A stretch of 64,000 nt of DNA, from NCBI GenBank assembly GCA_019918135.1, contig WBZZ01005849.1, positions 177,501 through 241,500 of the forward strand, given 5' to 3'. The notes under the pieces were generated by a model. The model had not been told where the DNA came from, made no database searches, and saw only the letters and a list, made by a program, of their open reading frames with translations. This document shows, piece by piece, positions 1-10,687 of this stretch (within the stretch, counting starts at the first letter, position 1; each line of letters opens with the position of its first letter). A program made the translations under genes and the position numbers. This DNA is from Paulinella micropora. Lineage: Eukaryota > Cercozoa > Imbricatea > Euglyphida > Paulinellidae.

Positions 1-1125
<1,125 letters not shown>

Positions 1126-1256
1126 TGAAAAAAGAAAAGAAAGGAAGAAAGAATTAAAAGAAAAGCAAGAACTACCATAAAATAAAGAAAGAATTAAAAG
1201 AAGGAAAGAAAGAAAAAAAGAAACAAAAACCACAGACACCTGACTCTTCCACTACT

Positions 1257-2178
1257 ATGATTATATTAATACAAACAATCATAGATAAAACAATTACACA
1301 TAAAAATAAGCACAACCTAGTCCTCGCCCTTTACATAAACCTTTCCAATCCCTATGATATTAATACTGTCGAACACGATAAACTAATATATAAACTCAAA
1401 CATAACTTTAACTGCTGTGAAACACACTTGCCTTCTTTAACTCTTCTTTCTCGAATAGAATTCAACAATTCCACACACAATATGCAGATTCGCAACCTCA
1501 AACGATAACGCATGCAATATCACAAGGCAGCACACTATCATCTGCTTTTTTCTTTCTATATAGCACAGTCTATACATACGCTGACAACACCACAATACTA
1601 ATCTAAGTGAAAACTAACTCAACATTTCAAACAAACGCGCCATATACTATAGATTACCTTATCAACTACTTACATACTAATAAATTAGTTCCTAACCCAA
1701 CTAAAACTCAATATACAATTTTCCATAAATATCTTTTTAACATACATATCGCGATAAATAGTCATATGATGAAATTATGTTAAACAAGCGAAGCTTCTTA
1801 GCATAGTACTACACCGTAACATCAAAATTATATCACTAATAAGTCCTCAACGTTATTAGCAAAATCTACTTTATATTTTAAATCCTCGCCTATGCTAATA
1901 AGCTACCTACCATATAACTCTAGTAACTATATCGGGCACACAGAACAAAAATAAAAACTATATACCACTCATCAATATCCATAAGCGCATCATACGCCTA
2001 CTAGTGCAAGCAGCCCCTCGCTCCCATACTTCCACTCTTCTACATAACCCAAAACTCCTTTACATCTATAATCTATACATATATAAAGTATGTATCGAAA
2101 CACATCCATACACACACTCGACAAAAATAAAATACCAACCAATACATGATAATAAATATTAATGCATTAGCACTAATA
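1257..2178 (+). pseudogene. decayed non-LTR retrotransposon reverse transcriptase, 5' part
   Basis: AT-rich stretch that translates, in shifting frames, into the ordered landmarks of a LINE reverse transcriptase. Around 1320-1400 is LALYINLSNPYDINTVEHDK, which resembles the DLSKAFDTVDH block. Near 1517-1600 are ISQGSTL (the PQGS motif) and YADNTTIL, a changed YADD catalytic box; the segment normally between them is deleted. Near 1670-1730 is NKLVPNPTKTQYTIFHK (the NKL..N..KT..M.F block). Near 1975-2080 is HKRIIRLLVQAAPRSHTSTL, the C-terminal block. Stops and frame changes make it non-functional. It resembles the broad Jockey/CR1-like group; I cannot name the clade. The element resumes after the inserted transposon. 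Confidence 0.8.
2174..2178. repeat. target-site duplication TAATA (left copy)
   Basis: TAATA directly abuts the left terminal inverted repeat at 2179 and is repeated directly after the right repeat at 6834-6838. The two copies flank a 4,655-bp element, as expected for a 5-bp target duplication. Confidence 0.75.
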
Positions 2179-2205
2179 CTTGGTCGCGCAGTAGTACCAC
2201 TAAAA
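2179..2205 (+). repeat. left terminal inverted repeat of the methyltransferase element
   Basis: 27 bp identical to the reverse complement of 6807-6833. A third copy at 3437-3463 begins the internal duplication. Confidence 0.85.
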
Positions 2206-3313
2206 AAGTTCCATAAATGGATTCCCTATGCAATCTCTAGCGAGCCGATCCGGTTGTCGGGAAACACTTTTATGCATAAAAGGTGTGGGAAAGCTGTTGC
2301 CAAAAAAAAAGGTAAAAAAGTTTTGTCCAACAAAACCCAGCCGAGGTCAACTAAATGTGAGACATTTATGCATAATTTATAATCATTGAACTGATGAAGT
2401 ACTTTAATTTCTGCTGCACTGACCACTTCCAGACACTTAATCAGTACCATGACTGAGCAAAGCTCATTTACCACGAGGTCGAATTAAAACTGCTGCCAAT
2501 GGAAACTTGACGACAGTCGTTCCATTTATGCATAAAAGTGCGCATGCTACCTAAACATGGACCGGAACGGCCAAACAAGGTTCATCCGGAATGGTAATCT
2601 CAACCTAGGCCTTTCGTAAATGCTACTTTCTTGCTGAAAAAAATTTTAATGTCCAAATTCCGACCGGTCGTACCCAGCCTAATCTTTCTAGTCTTTCAAC
2701 CCTGACGGGGAGCTGTTGACGGAGTCGAGTCAGTGTCAAAATCCCCTCCAAACCGTGCCATCCAGGTTCTTGCCCTGGCTGCGCGTGCAGAGCTGCGTAC
2801 GGGCGGACGAAGGGATTGCTGGCTAGCAACTGCTTCTGTCTCAGCATCGCTGCCGGATTCCTCCCAGCCACCTGATCTAGCTGATATGATTCGCTGCCAT
2901 CATGATCACCACTGTCTGAGGTACACTGGGAGTCGCTGTGAGCTATTTCTTCTGTTTCATCCCCATCTTCGGCTGCATCCAGCTCTGCTTCCCCTCGACG
3001 CCTGCGCCTTGGCCGCGGTAACATTCTACGACTGCTTGCCAGCGACCCTAGGCCTAGGCCTGGCCTGCTTCAGCGCCGTCCCCTTGCTTTGCATCCGCCA
3101 CAGACACTGCCGAATCCCTTCTGAGCAAACTTGTCTGCGACATTGCCTGGCCGCCTGGCGGTGCTTCAACCTCCCCGTTTTCTTGCGAGCCTGCGGCCTG
3201 GGAATCTTGGAGCGGATCTTCCACGACTCCTTGCTGAATTGCTGCTGGAACAGTGACAAGCCAGTTCAAAACCGACAGTCGCTTGCAGCGCTTGACGTTT
3301 CTGTCAAACTGTG
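2179..3313. repeat. direct repeat copy A (matches 3437-4520)
   Basis: Copy A and copy B (3437-4520) align from the terminal repeat to a shared CGTTTCTGTC stretch, with small indels and point changes. Copy A then runs on for ~120 bp of sequence absent from copy B and stops at the TIR of copy B. This looks like a second, truncated insertion or a tandem duplication of the left end. Confidence 0.8.
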
Positions 3314-3491
3314 GAAGAACATCGTTCTTGACTTGCACCTGCATCTCGAATGGCACAAGCCTGTTTTTCATGTCGTCCTTCGAATCCCAGTCTTCGGCCG
3401 CGCCAACAGGGTACATTCTCGCAGTTCCCACTTTAACTTGGTCGCGCAGTAGTACCACTAAAAAAGTTCCATAAATGGATTCCCTATGCAA
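2623..3491 (-). pseudogene. broken minus-strand gene in copy A, unknown function
   Basis: Two overlapping minus-strand frames (3054-3491 and 2623-3024) together cover a Ser/Asp/Glu-rich tail with an Arg-rich stretch (PRPRRRRRGEAELDAAEDGD). A one-base shift near 3040 separates them. The N-terminal residues of the first frame are translated terminal repeat, so the true 5' part is missing. The position, ending close to the element's left end, would suit a transposase or accessory gene, but no catalytic motif is visible. Confidence 0.4.
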
Positions 3492-4520
3492 TCTCTAGCG
3501 AGCCGATCCGGTTGTCGGGAAACACTTTTATGCATAAAAGCTGTAGGTGTGGGAAAGCTGTTGCCAAAAAAAAAAGTAAAAAAGTTTTGTCCAACAAAAC
3601 CCAGCCGAGGTCAACTAAATGTGAGACATTTATGCATAATTTATAATTATTGAACTGATGAAGTACTTCAATTTCTGCTGCACTGACCATTTCCAGACAC
3701 TGAAACAGTACCATGACTGAGCAAAGTTCATTTACCACTAGGTCGAATTAAAACTGCTGCCAACGGAAACGACAGTCGTTCCATTTATGCATAAAAGTGC
3801 TACCTAAACATGGACCGGAACGGCCAAACAAGATTCATCCGGAATTGTAATCTCAACCTAGGCCTTTCGTAAATGCTACTTTCTTGCTGAAAAAAATTTT
3901 AATGTGGGAATTCCGACCGGTCGTACCCAGCCTAATCTTTCAACCCTAACGGGGAGCTGTGGACGGAGTCGAGTCAGTGTCGAAATCCCCTCCAAACCGT
4001 GCCATCCAGGTTCTTGCCCTGACTGCGCGTGCAGAGCTGCGTACAGGCGGACGAAGGGATTGCTGGCTAGCAACTGCTTCCGTCTCAGCATCGCTGCCGG
4101 ATTCCTCCCAGTCACCTGATTCGCTGCCATCTCCACTGTCTGAGGTACACTGGGAGTCACTGTGAGCCATTTCTTCTGTTTCATCGCCATCTTCGGCTGC
4201 ATCCAGCTCTGCTTCCCCTCGACGCCTGCGCCTTGGCCGCGGTAACATTCTACGACTGCTTGCCAGCGACCCTGCTTCAGCGCCGTCCCCTGCCTTTGCA
4301 TCCGCCACAGACACTGCCGAATCTCTTCTCTGCAAACTTGCCTGCGACATTGCCTGCTCGCCTGGCTGTGCTTGGACCTCCCCGTTCCCTTGCGAGCCTG
4401 CATCCTGTGAATCTTGGAGCGGATCTTCCACGACTCCTTGCTGAATTGCTGCTGGGACAGTGACGAGCCAGTTCAGAACCGACAGCCGCTTGCAGCGCTG
4501 CACGTTTCTGTCGAACTGTG
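3437..4520. repeat. direct repeat copy B with internal terminal repeat
   Basis: Begins with the same 27-bp sequence as the element's left end and repeats copy A. The methyltransferase gene is joined directly to its right edge. Confidence 0.8.
3946..4518 (-). pseudogene. minus-strand gene remnant in copy B, unknown function
   Basis: The same Ser/Asp/Glu-rich C-terminal region as in copy A, here uninterrupted for about 190 codons. It includes FDRNVQRCKRLSVLNWLVTV followed by the acidic and Arg-rich tail. The open frame continues upstream to 4860, but only as antisense of the methyltransferase gene, so the gene is 5'-truncated at about 4518. Confidence 0.4.
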
Positions 4521-4587
4521 TGTGTTGGCCACGTGGAAGCAGGAGTTTGCGCTGTCTCGCAAGATCAACCAAGGAACATTCAATTCG

Positions 4588-6454
4588 ATGTGGACGTACG
4601 TGTCGTCGCACACTGGGGAGCTGTGGAAGGTGTGGAAGCAGCTTCTTTCCAAGCATGGCATCCGTGAGGACATGGAGAAGCCCGTCATCGAAAGCATCAA
4701 CGAGTTGCACTGGATTCGCAAGGACAAGCCTGGCCTGCTGGACGAAATGAAGCACTTGGTCGCGAAACTGTCGGAGTGCAAGTTGAAGCAAGTCAACGGA
4801 ATCGTAAAGGAGTTTTTGATCAACCAAAAAAAGTACTGCTGCTACAACAATCTGAAGCAAGACATCGTTGCACTAGCGCAGTCCATGAACCTGTTTCAAG
4901 TGGAGGGTGTTTTCGTCCAGGACGAGAGTTGGGAGGCACTTTGCGATGTGGTCCCCGAACTCAACACTGAGCCCGCCCGCAGGAGCATGGTTGCGACCGT
5001 AGACTTTCTGTACAAATCGGCAGTGAAGTCACGAAAGATGCCCGATTCGCTGAGGAAGCAAGTGCTTCATTGGTTCGATGTGGCGAAAGTGCGCCTCACG
5101 TCGGGAAAAAGTGGATCAGAAGATTTGGATGAGGTCTGGTGTTCAGCTTGTGCATGTGTGCAGCAAAAGGTCATGTACAGGTGGTGCTTGTGCAGGTGGA
5201 AGCGCAATTTCGCATGGGGAACGCAACGATCCTGCAGGGCGACATGTTCAAGATCGCGCAGTTCCTTCCATCGAATTCAGCATTTGGTCCACCAGCCTTG
5301 GCCGCGTCGATGACTTTTATGCATAAATGTGTCACATTGAGTTCTTGCCTTTCCGGGTCATTAACTTTTTGTGCTGCTGTTTGTGTCTTGTGTTTGCAGA
5401 CTGTTTGTACGCGGACCTGCCGTACAACATTTCCGATCTGTCGGCGGACCAGGAGGAGATCACAGGCGACAAAGTGAAGACGTTGCTGAACGCATTCAGT
5501 GTCGTGGGCAAGTCTGACAAGAGGGCCGTAGTGTTCCACTGCCATCCGTCGCAGTTCAACATGCTGACGGAAGCTCTCACAGCGACCGGTTACCAGACAA
5601 TCGAGACGTTGTACTGGTACAAAAGCAATCACAACTACGTCGGAGATGTGCAGAAGTGGATCAAGGCGGTGGAAATGTTGCTGGTGGCGTTCAATCCGAA
5701 GCAGAACGCTTTCACCCTCAATCTGGATGCGAACCCCGTCCTCCGTCACAACCTGTTCATGGTGGAAGTACCAGCGAAAAAGCAGCGTTTTTCGGGCGAC
5801 GGGCAACGTGTCAACGTGTTTGAGAAGCCAACGGAGCTGTCGAGGAAGATTTTGTCGACCATTCTCCCACCGCTGAGCAATGTGCTGGTCGTGTGCATGG
5901 GATCGGGCTCCGAGGTGATCGGTGCTTTGCGGGCGGACATGCTGGTGACCGGGATTGACAGCGACGGAAAGCAGGTGGAGTTCGCCAAAAATCGCGTGAA
6001 ACAGTTCCTGAAGCCGAAAAAGTCCAAGGGCAAAAAGAAGAAAAAAAGCCTTGACGACAACATTGAGCGATCCGGGGACGAGGAGGAAGAAAAAGACCCC
6101 AAAAAAGTCGACAAAATTCTTGCAAAACAGGGATACTTTGGCGGGAAAGGCAAGGGAGTGACCGACACGGTCTGTTTCACTTGCAAGCAAGGGATGAACG
6201 TCGAAGAAGAGGACGTTGTTCACTGCGAGCACGACAACCACTACCTGCACCCACCGTCGTACGTGTCCAGTTCGTCTTCAAGTTCTGGGCCCGCGCCTGC
6301 GTGTGCGATCGTTTGCTGGGACGGAGCCATCGGCGGCTGTGTCAAAAACGACGGATTCAGCGTGAAGGGGTACTTCTGCAACGACAAGTGCCACGAGAAG
6401 TGGCACAAAACCCAGGCCGAACTTGCTGTCCCAACTCAGCCGGCCACGTTGTAA
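4588..6454 (+). CDS. beta-class DNA amino-methyltransferase with C-terminal Cys/His domain, three exons
   Basis: Exons 4588-5133, 5196-5286 and 5400-6454 join in frame (1,692 nt, 563 aa). Both introns run GT to CAG (62 and 113 nt). After an unrecognised N-terminal region of about 180 residues comes GDMFKIAQFLPSNSAF, and across the second splice DCLYADLPYN, a DPPY-type motif IV. Motif I (VVCMGSGSEV) follows ~160 residues later, preceded by a FEKPTELSRKI segment. The order IV before I is that of beta-class N6-adenine or N4-cytosine DNA methyltransferases. A Lys-rich linker leads to a Cys/His-rich tail (CFTCKQG, HCEHDNHYLHPP, YFCNDKCHEKWH) that probably binds zinc. The second intron contains a TTTATGCATAAA palindrome. 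The target base cannot be read from sequence. The N-terminal start is the first ATG in frame and could lie upstream. Confidence 0.75.
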
Positions 6455-6806
6455 TTTTTTTGTGTTTTTCCCGGGAGGCAATTGCATTTATGCATAAAAG
6501 TAAGCATGGTTGGAAATGATTAAAGTGACCTTTTCACTCCTTTTTTTTTCTTTGTAATTGTTTAAACCGGCACCCGGCGTAGCATCCGGCCTCTTCATGT
6601 TTGTTCCCGACCGGTGTTGGAGTGGTTTGGGCCACCCACGTCTGTCACTTTTATGCATAAATCTGCTCTGTTGAGACCTTCCGGTACCGGCATGGCATGT
6701 TTTCAAGTGCCAAACCTACTTTGCGCCACCCTTGTTCGGGAAATGGTGGTTTTTTCTAGACCTTTCTCTTAGCAATGTCATAAATTTTTACCCCCAAAAT
6801 TATGGA

Positions 6807-6833
6807 TTTTAGTGGTACTACTGCGCGACCAAG
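6807..6833 (-). repeat. right terminal inverted repeat of the methyltransferase element
   Basis: Perfect reverse complement of 2179-2205, followed by the TAATA duplication at 6834-6838. Confidence 0.85.
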
Positions 6834-6900
6834 TAATACTGCACATAACCATCACACTCGGTACGCTAAGAAAAGAAAACTATACATAGATACATAGACA
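6834..6900 (+). pseudogene. decayed non-LTR reverse transcriptase, 3' part
   Basis: Immediately right of the element the frame reads NTAHNHHTRYAKKRKLYI, matching the H-N-Y-x-T-R block that follows the HT.pLF block in LINE reverse transcriptases. It continues the pseudogene that stops at 2178. Confidence 0.55.
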
Positions 6901-7404
6901 GAAACGACCCGCATTTCACGCAAACTAATGCTAACATTCAACAAATTATCCTGGATCCACTGACTCCGATCCAAACATGTATTTTTCATGGGAGATTGTC
7001 GCGATCCAAAAAACTTCGTTTTGGACCCGGCTCCAAGTATCTAGTCAAGTCTACCCGCAATTTTCGGATTGATTTCCATTTTCGATTTGATTTCCACGGA
7101 ATCAGCCTGGGGGAAAAAATGGTAGGTGAACTAGGTGAAGGGGGGGTGTTTGCAGTCGTGAATCCCTTCGGCTGAAGACTCAGGAATACTGTTTTTTCAC
7201 TGTTCAGGAGCGACAGGGTGCTTGGTACTTATTGAGATGCTTTTTGGGCTGTGTTTGTCACGACGTCACAATTATTTTGCATGGTAAGATGGTAAGTTAG
7301 GAGTACTGGTTGTGTGTGCTTCTTCTAGTTCTTGGTCCTTGTGCTTGGCCAATGTTGTGCCCGAGCCATTTGACGCGTCTTTGAAGACTGGGGAACATAG
7401 TTGA
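6901..7404. other. transition from AT-rich flank to GC-rich block, no gene recognised
   Basis: Mixed-composition sequence with no convincing reading frame. It contains intron-like patterns: a GTAGGT start near 7111 with TTTGCAG near 7155, and GTAAGT near 7291 with CTTCTAG near 7329. The change of base composition around 7.1-7.4 kb marks the probable edge of the viral block. Confidence 0.4.
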
Positions 7405-7658
7405 ACGTGTCATTGGGAGAACGGCGACGAAGGGGAGGGCGCTGGCACCGCGGAGGAACTCCTGCTGCTCCTAGACGAGGACCCGCGCTGGGGTTACTTA
7501 GCCCCGGCCCTGCCACCGGCGCGTGTATGGCGCGACTACGACCCTCTGCAACGCCGGCGCTGGCTGCTGGCGCTGGAGGCAGCGGACCCCCGTCTCTTTT
7601 ATGAGCCTGCTCTGTGGTCCGGAGATGACCGGGTGGCAGCGGATCTCAGTTCCTCAGG
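7405..7658 (+). pseudogene. fragment of a RecD/Pif1-type helicase paralogue (N-terminal region)
   Basis: The open frame carries EELLLLLDEDPRWGYLAPAL, RVWRDYDPLQRRRWLLALEA and DPRLFYEPALW. These align residue for residue with the region just upstream of the ATPase core of the intact helicase at 47143-50232 (LREDARWGHLASVL, RVWHDYTKLQREAWL, DPRVWYEPCLW). Nothing of the ATPase domain follows. The piece ends at a consensus splice donor (CAG then GTAAGA, 7658/7659), and a CTTCTAG acceptor-like site lies at 7329. It is either a simple truncation or a viral fragment exonised in a host transcript. Confidence 0.75.
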
Positions 7659-7940
7659 TAAGATGCAATCCATTTGTTTTTCTTTCTCTCTTTTATCTCT
7701 TCTTTGTATGTCTCTCTCTCCGCGCCTTCCTTCTCACTCTTCCCCTCCGTCCTGTGTGTGATGCTCGTTGACTAGTAAAGTGCGCTCACTGGCGTAGCTT
7801 TAGACAAAAGCCGTCTCTGAAATATTGGCTGCGCTCAAGCCAGCCCAAAACACCCGAAAGAAAATCCAGCAGGTTTTCTTTTTTGGGCCGACTTGCGCGC
7901 AGTGCAGGCCCTCCAGCGTGGAGTGACCGTTAATTGGAAA
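7659..7940. other. intergenic, no gene recognised
   Basis: Pyrimidine-rich after the GTAAGA, then GC-mixed sequence with the phrase GCTGCGCTCAAGCCAGCCC. No reading frame with family resemblance was found. Confidence 0.4.
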
Positions 7941-8025
7941 AGATATGGGATACCTGTGTGCCGAGGCAGGCGTTGACTCTGGAAATCACGAGTGCGATTA
8001 ATGAAGAATTGTCCTGAATTAAAGA
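7905..8025 (+). pseudogene. internally deleted remnant of the kinase locus
   Basis: About 75 bases resemble 15120-15185 of the intact kinase-like gene (from TGGAGTGAC to TACCTGTGTGCCGAGGCAGGCGTTG). They are fused to about 50 bases matching 16391-16437 (GGAAATCACGAGTGCGATTA to TTGTCCTGAATTA). All sequence between is missing, a ~1.2 kb internal deletion relative to the copy at 14800-16413. Confidence 0.75.
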
Positions 8026-8154
8026 AAAAACATTAGTCACGCGCGTCCCCCCCCCCCTCCCTCCCTTGTTTCCCTTCTGGGGGTCAAGGGGGGGGGGGGC
8101 CTGCGCGGTTGCGCGGGTTGCTACCTTTCTTATTACATTTAAAAGAACGAATTT

Positions 8155-8871
8155 ATGTTGCTTCTCCGCTGGCTGCTGCTTCTGCATGCTGTAACGGCAA
8201 GGAAGAGCTGGAGTGGTCTCCGAACAATACACGTGCCAACACATGCAAAGATACCATTCTTGAAGGTGACGGTTACGCACAGTGGCAAACACGGCACAAC
8301 TCAATATCATGATCTAACTGCCTGGTCCAACCCCGAGCCTGCTACGACGATTTGCGTCTGGGCAGAGTCACCCTGTGGTACGTGGACATGGAACGAGTCG
8401 CAACATACACTGCGTGCACGGATGCCTAGAATTAGTGAATGCAGTTCAAGTGAGCTGAAAAAGCTAGACAAGTACGATTCCCTGCTGACACAAACATGCG
8501 ACGGGCCTTTGGTGTGGTGGGCCACGTGTGAATTACTAATGACTGACTGCTCGGACGAGATACTCAATCAGACGCAACAGTGTGCACTGACATACAATTT
8601 ACAGATTAGTCCATTGAATACAAGACCATACGAACAAAGCGGGCATGCTTTGGTGTCACTAATGGTTGTGGCTGTGGTCATGGTCGTGGCATCTGTTGCG
8701 GGTTGTTCGGATGTGGGCTGTACAGTCTGTGCGCTGGTAATGCTGGCGGCGTTCCTCGTAAACATCATTGTTGTCGGAATTTTGGCAGGGACTGCATCAT
8801 CTGCCAGAGTCAGCATTGAGCATTTACAAGAGCCTTGGCAGCCGTGGAATCTGACTGTGCCAGCTGCGTAA
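8155..8871 (+). CDS. secreted/membrane protein, unknown function
   Basis: 238 aa. A signal peptide is visible at residues 1-16 (MLLLRWLLLLHAVTA). The ectodomain of ~150 residues has several Cys and N-glycosylation sequons, and two hydrophobic segments follow near residues 165-185 and 190-213 (ALVSLMVVAVVMVVA and VCALVMLAAFLVNIIVVGIL). A deleted copy of this gene lies at 16550-16830: the same start codon region and the same 3' flank are there, with the middle missing. It is the intact member of a duplicated gene pair that follows the kinase locus in both places. No family recognised. Confidence 0.7.
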   Translation: MLLLRWLLLLHAVTARKSWSGLRTIHVPTHAKIPFLKVTVTHSGKHGTTQYHDLTAWSNPEPATTICVWAESPCGTWTWNESQHTLRARMPRISECSSSELKKLDKYDSLLTQTCDGPLVWWATCELLMTDCSDEILNQTQQCALTYNLQISPLNTRPYEQSGHALVSLMVVAVVMVVASVAGCSDVGCTVCALVMLAAFLVNIIVVGILAGTASSARVSIEHLQEPWQPWNLTVPAA

Positions 8872-8927
8872 GTACGCTGCAAAGGCTACAAAGAGGGGCA
8901 TCTAGTCGAGTACACTGTGTATATATA

Positions 8928-8940
8928 TATTTAATAAATT
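8928..8940 (+). terminator. poly(A) signal for the membrane protein gene
   Basis: A TATATATATTTAATAAATT island holds an AATAAA about 60 bases after the stop codon at 8871, between two convergent genes. Confidence 0.5.
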
Positions 8941-8970
8941 GTCCTAGTATTCCATACTAGAGGAGAGGGA

Positions 8971-10053
8971 CTAGAAATCCACCCCGGTGTCGAACTTGTG
9001 GTTTGACACGCCGTTCAGCGCCGCCATGATCCCGGGCTTCTGGTACGAGGTCTCGCGCCGCTCAAAGAAGTTGGCCGACGTCTGCATCGAGATCATCTCC
9101 ATCCAGGGGAAGGGGTTCTTGGCGTTCCAGATCCGCGGATAGCCGAGCGCCACCAACAGTCTGTCCGCGCACAGCTTCACGTACGAACACATCAGCTCAG
9201 CATTCATGCCGATCAGCTCCGTCGGCAGGCTCGCGCGGACGAACGCTTCCTCCACCTCCACCGCGTCCAACGCCATCTCGTGCACAACCTTCTCCGACAA
9301 GCGCTGCTCGGGCTCCAGAAACTTGTTGTACAGCAAGCACGCAAAGTCGCAGTGCAGCCCCTCGTCCCGGCTGATCCACAGATTCGACGTCGACAGCCCG
9401 GGCAGCAGATTCCGCTTCTTGAAGTAGAAAACCCCCGCGAAGCTCGCCGAGAAAAACAAACCCTCTACAAACGCGAACGCCACCAGGCGCTGCGCAAACG
9501 CTGCGTCGCTGCGAATCCACTTCAAAGCCCAGTTCGCCTTAGCCCGGACTGCATCCATACTTTCAATCGCACGGAACAGCTGCAGCCGCCTCTCTTTGTC
9601 CGGAACTAAAGTCTGAATCAGCAAACTATACATTTCGCTGTGGATCGTCTCCATGTACAGCTGTGTGCAATAAAACGCTCTGATCTCCGGCACCTGGATG
9701 TCTTGTAAAAACCGCAGCGCCAAATTCTCAATCACAATGCCGTCACTCGCCGCAAAAAATGCCAGAATCGTGTCGATATAGACTCGTTCGTCCTCCGTCA
9801 GCTTTGTTTTATACTGGAGTGCGTCTTCTGTCATATCTACCTCTTCAGAATTCCAGATTGCTGACTGATGTTTTTTAAAGAATTCGTAGGCTTCAGGAAA
9901 CTTGAGTGGGAAAAGAGTGTAGTTGGTGTCGTCCTGTTGCAAAAGTAGAGAAGTGGCAGGCTCCTCCGACCCCAACTTTCTTGTCTTTCTCGGACTCGGC
10001 ACAGCGACCAGCAGGGCCTGCTCCTTAGCCTCGGCCGCCTTTACTTCGGACAT
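8971..10053 (-). CDS. ribonucleoside-diphosphate reductase small subunit (R2, class Ia)
   Basis: 360 aa from the ATG at 10053; the frame is open a little further upstream but without ATG. R2 supplies the tyrosyl radical to R1 for dNTP synthesis. The di-iron ligand blocks are visible: SDGIVIENLALRF, METIHSEMYSLLI (E-x2-H, with the radical Tyr of the family in HSEMY), VEGLFFSASFAGVFYF and SRDEGLHCDFACLL (E-x2-H). The C-terminal peptide ends in FDTGVDF, like R2 tails that dock on R1. It is full length and without frameshift, so probably functional. No R1 gene is in the window. It converges on the membrane protein gene. Confidence 0.95.
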   Translation of the reverse strand: MSEVKAAEAKEQALLVAVPSPRKTRKLGSEEPATSLLLQQDDTNYTLFPLKFPEAYEFFKKHQSAIWNSEEVDMTEDALQYKTKLTEDERVYIDTILAFFAASDGIVIENLALRFLQDIQVPEIRAFYCTQLYMETIHSEMYSLLIQTLVPDKERRLQLFRAIESMDAVRAKANWALKWIRSDAAFAQRLVAFAFVEGLFFSASFAGVFYFKKRNLLPGLSTSNLWISRDEGLHCDFACLLYNKFLEPEQRLSEKVVHEMALDAVEVEEAFVRASLPTELIGMNAELMCSYVKLCADRLLVALGYPRIWNAKNPFPWMEMISMQTSANFFERRETSYQKPGIMAALNGVSNHKFDTGVDF

Positions 10054-10687
10054 TTCTTGGGAGAGCAAATCGACCGAAAATGTCGCTACACAATTTTGTA
10101 GGCAGGCGGCGCCTCTGCAAAGGGGGAGGGGGGCGAGGCACCCCCCCCCCCCCTCTCCCTTTCTCCTCCCCCTTTTCTCAGCAATTATGCGTTTGCCACA
10201 GCAAAAGGAGGGGAGGAGGGTGCTTCTCCTCTTCCTCCTTGGTAGGGCAAAAGGGGGGGCCCCTTCCCCCCCTGTCTACGAGGAATACTTGTTTTTTCCA
10301 TCCCCTCTCCCCCTCCTCCTCGCACACGTTTCCTTCATGTTGCTAGCGAAGATTTAGCAGAGGAATCGGGAATGCAAGAGGGAGAACAAGATTTGTGGAA
10401 AGAGAGGCATGAGGAAAAATAGGAAATCACACGAGGGGGATGAAAGGGGGCGCCTTTGTCCTTGGCTCGCTCTTTTTTTTTTCTTATCACCCTGCAAAGC
10501 CGGCCCGGATCTTAGCGCATCATCCCCCCCCCCCCCCGCCCTCATCCTTTCCCACTCAATCTTTCTGTCGCTCCAAGTCTTATTTCTTTTTTTGAAAGTG
10601 TTAGCCGTAGGACCTTGTCGGGACTTTATTAATAAAAAGACTTTTTTTTCTTTCTTGTCCATGTCTCAAAATATGGTTTTTTAATCA
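10054..10687. other. intergenic low-complexity G/C tracts
   Basis: Alternating poly-G and poly-C runs (up to 13 C) and a pyrimidine-rich stretch. Frames through it are low complexity and start without context. TTTATT near 10624 can act as AATAAA on the minus strand, about 60 bases beyond the stop of the C2H2 gene. Confidence 0.5.

Larger units (their letters stand above)
2179..6833. mobile_element. TIR DNA transposon carrying a DNA methyltransferase gene
   Basis: The element is bounded by perfect 27-bp terminal inverted repeats (2179-2205 and 6807-6833, starting CTTGGTCGCGCAGTAGTACC) and flanked by TAATA on both sides. It sits inside a decayed LINE whose coding sense continues on both sides. 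The cargo is a three-exon DNA methyltransferase gene on the plus strand and remnants of a minus-strand gene near the left end. The left ~1.1 kb is present twice (2179-3313 and 3437-4520), the second copy starting with its own terminal repeat. No transposase could be recognised, so the copy may be non-autonomous, or the minus-strand remnant may be what is left of one. Confidence 0.75.

Noticed and set aside
2179..3313. A complete separate transposon in copy A
   Set aside because: Only a left-type terminal repeat is present; no inverted partner or TAATA at 3436.
10354..10684. Small ORFs upstream of the C2H2 gene's 3' end
   Set aside because: Low-complexity composition across a C13 run; no homology to other proteins in the window.
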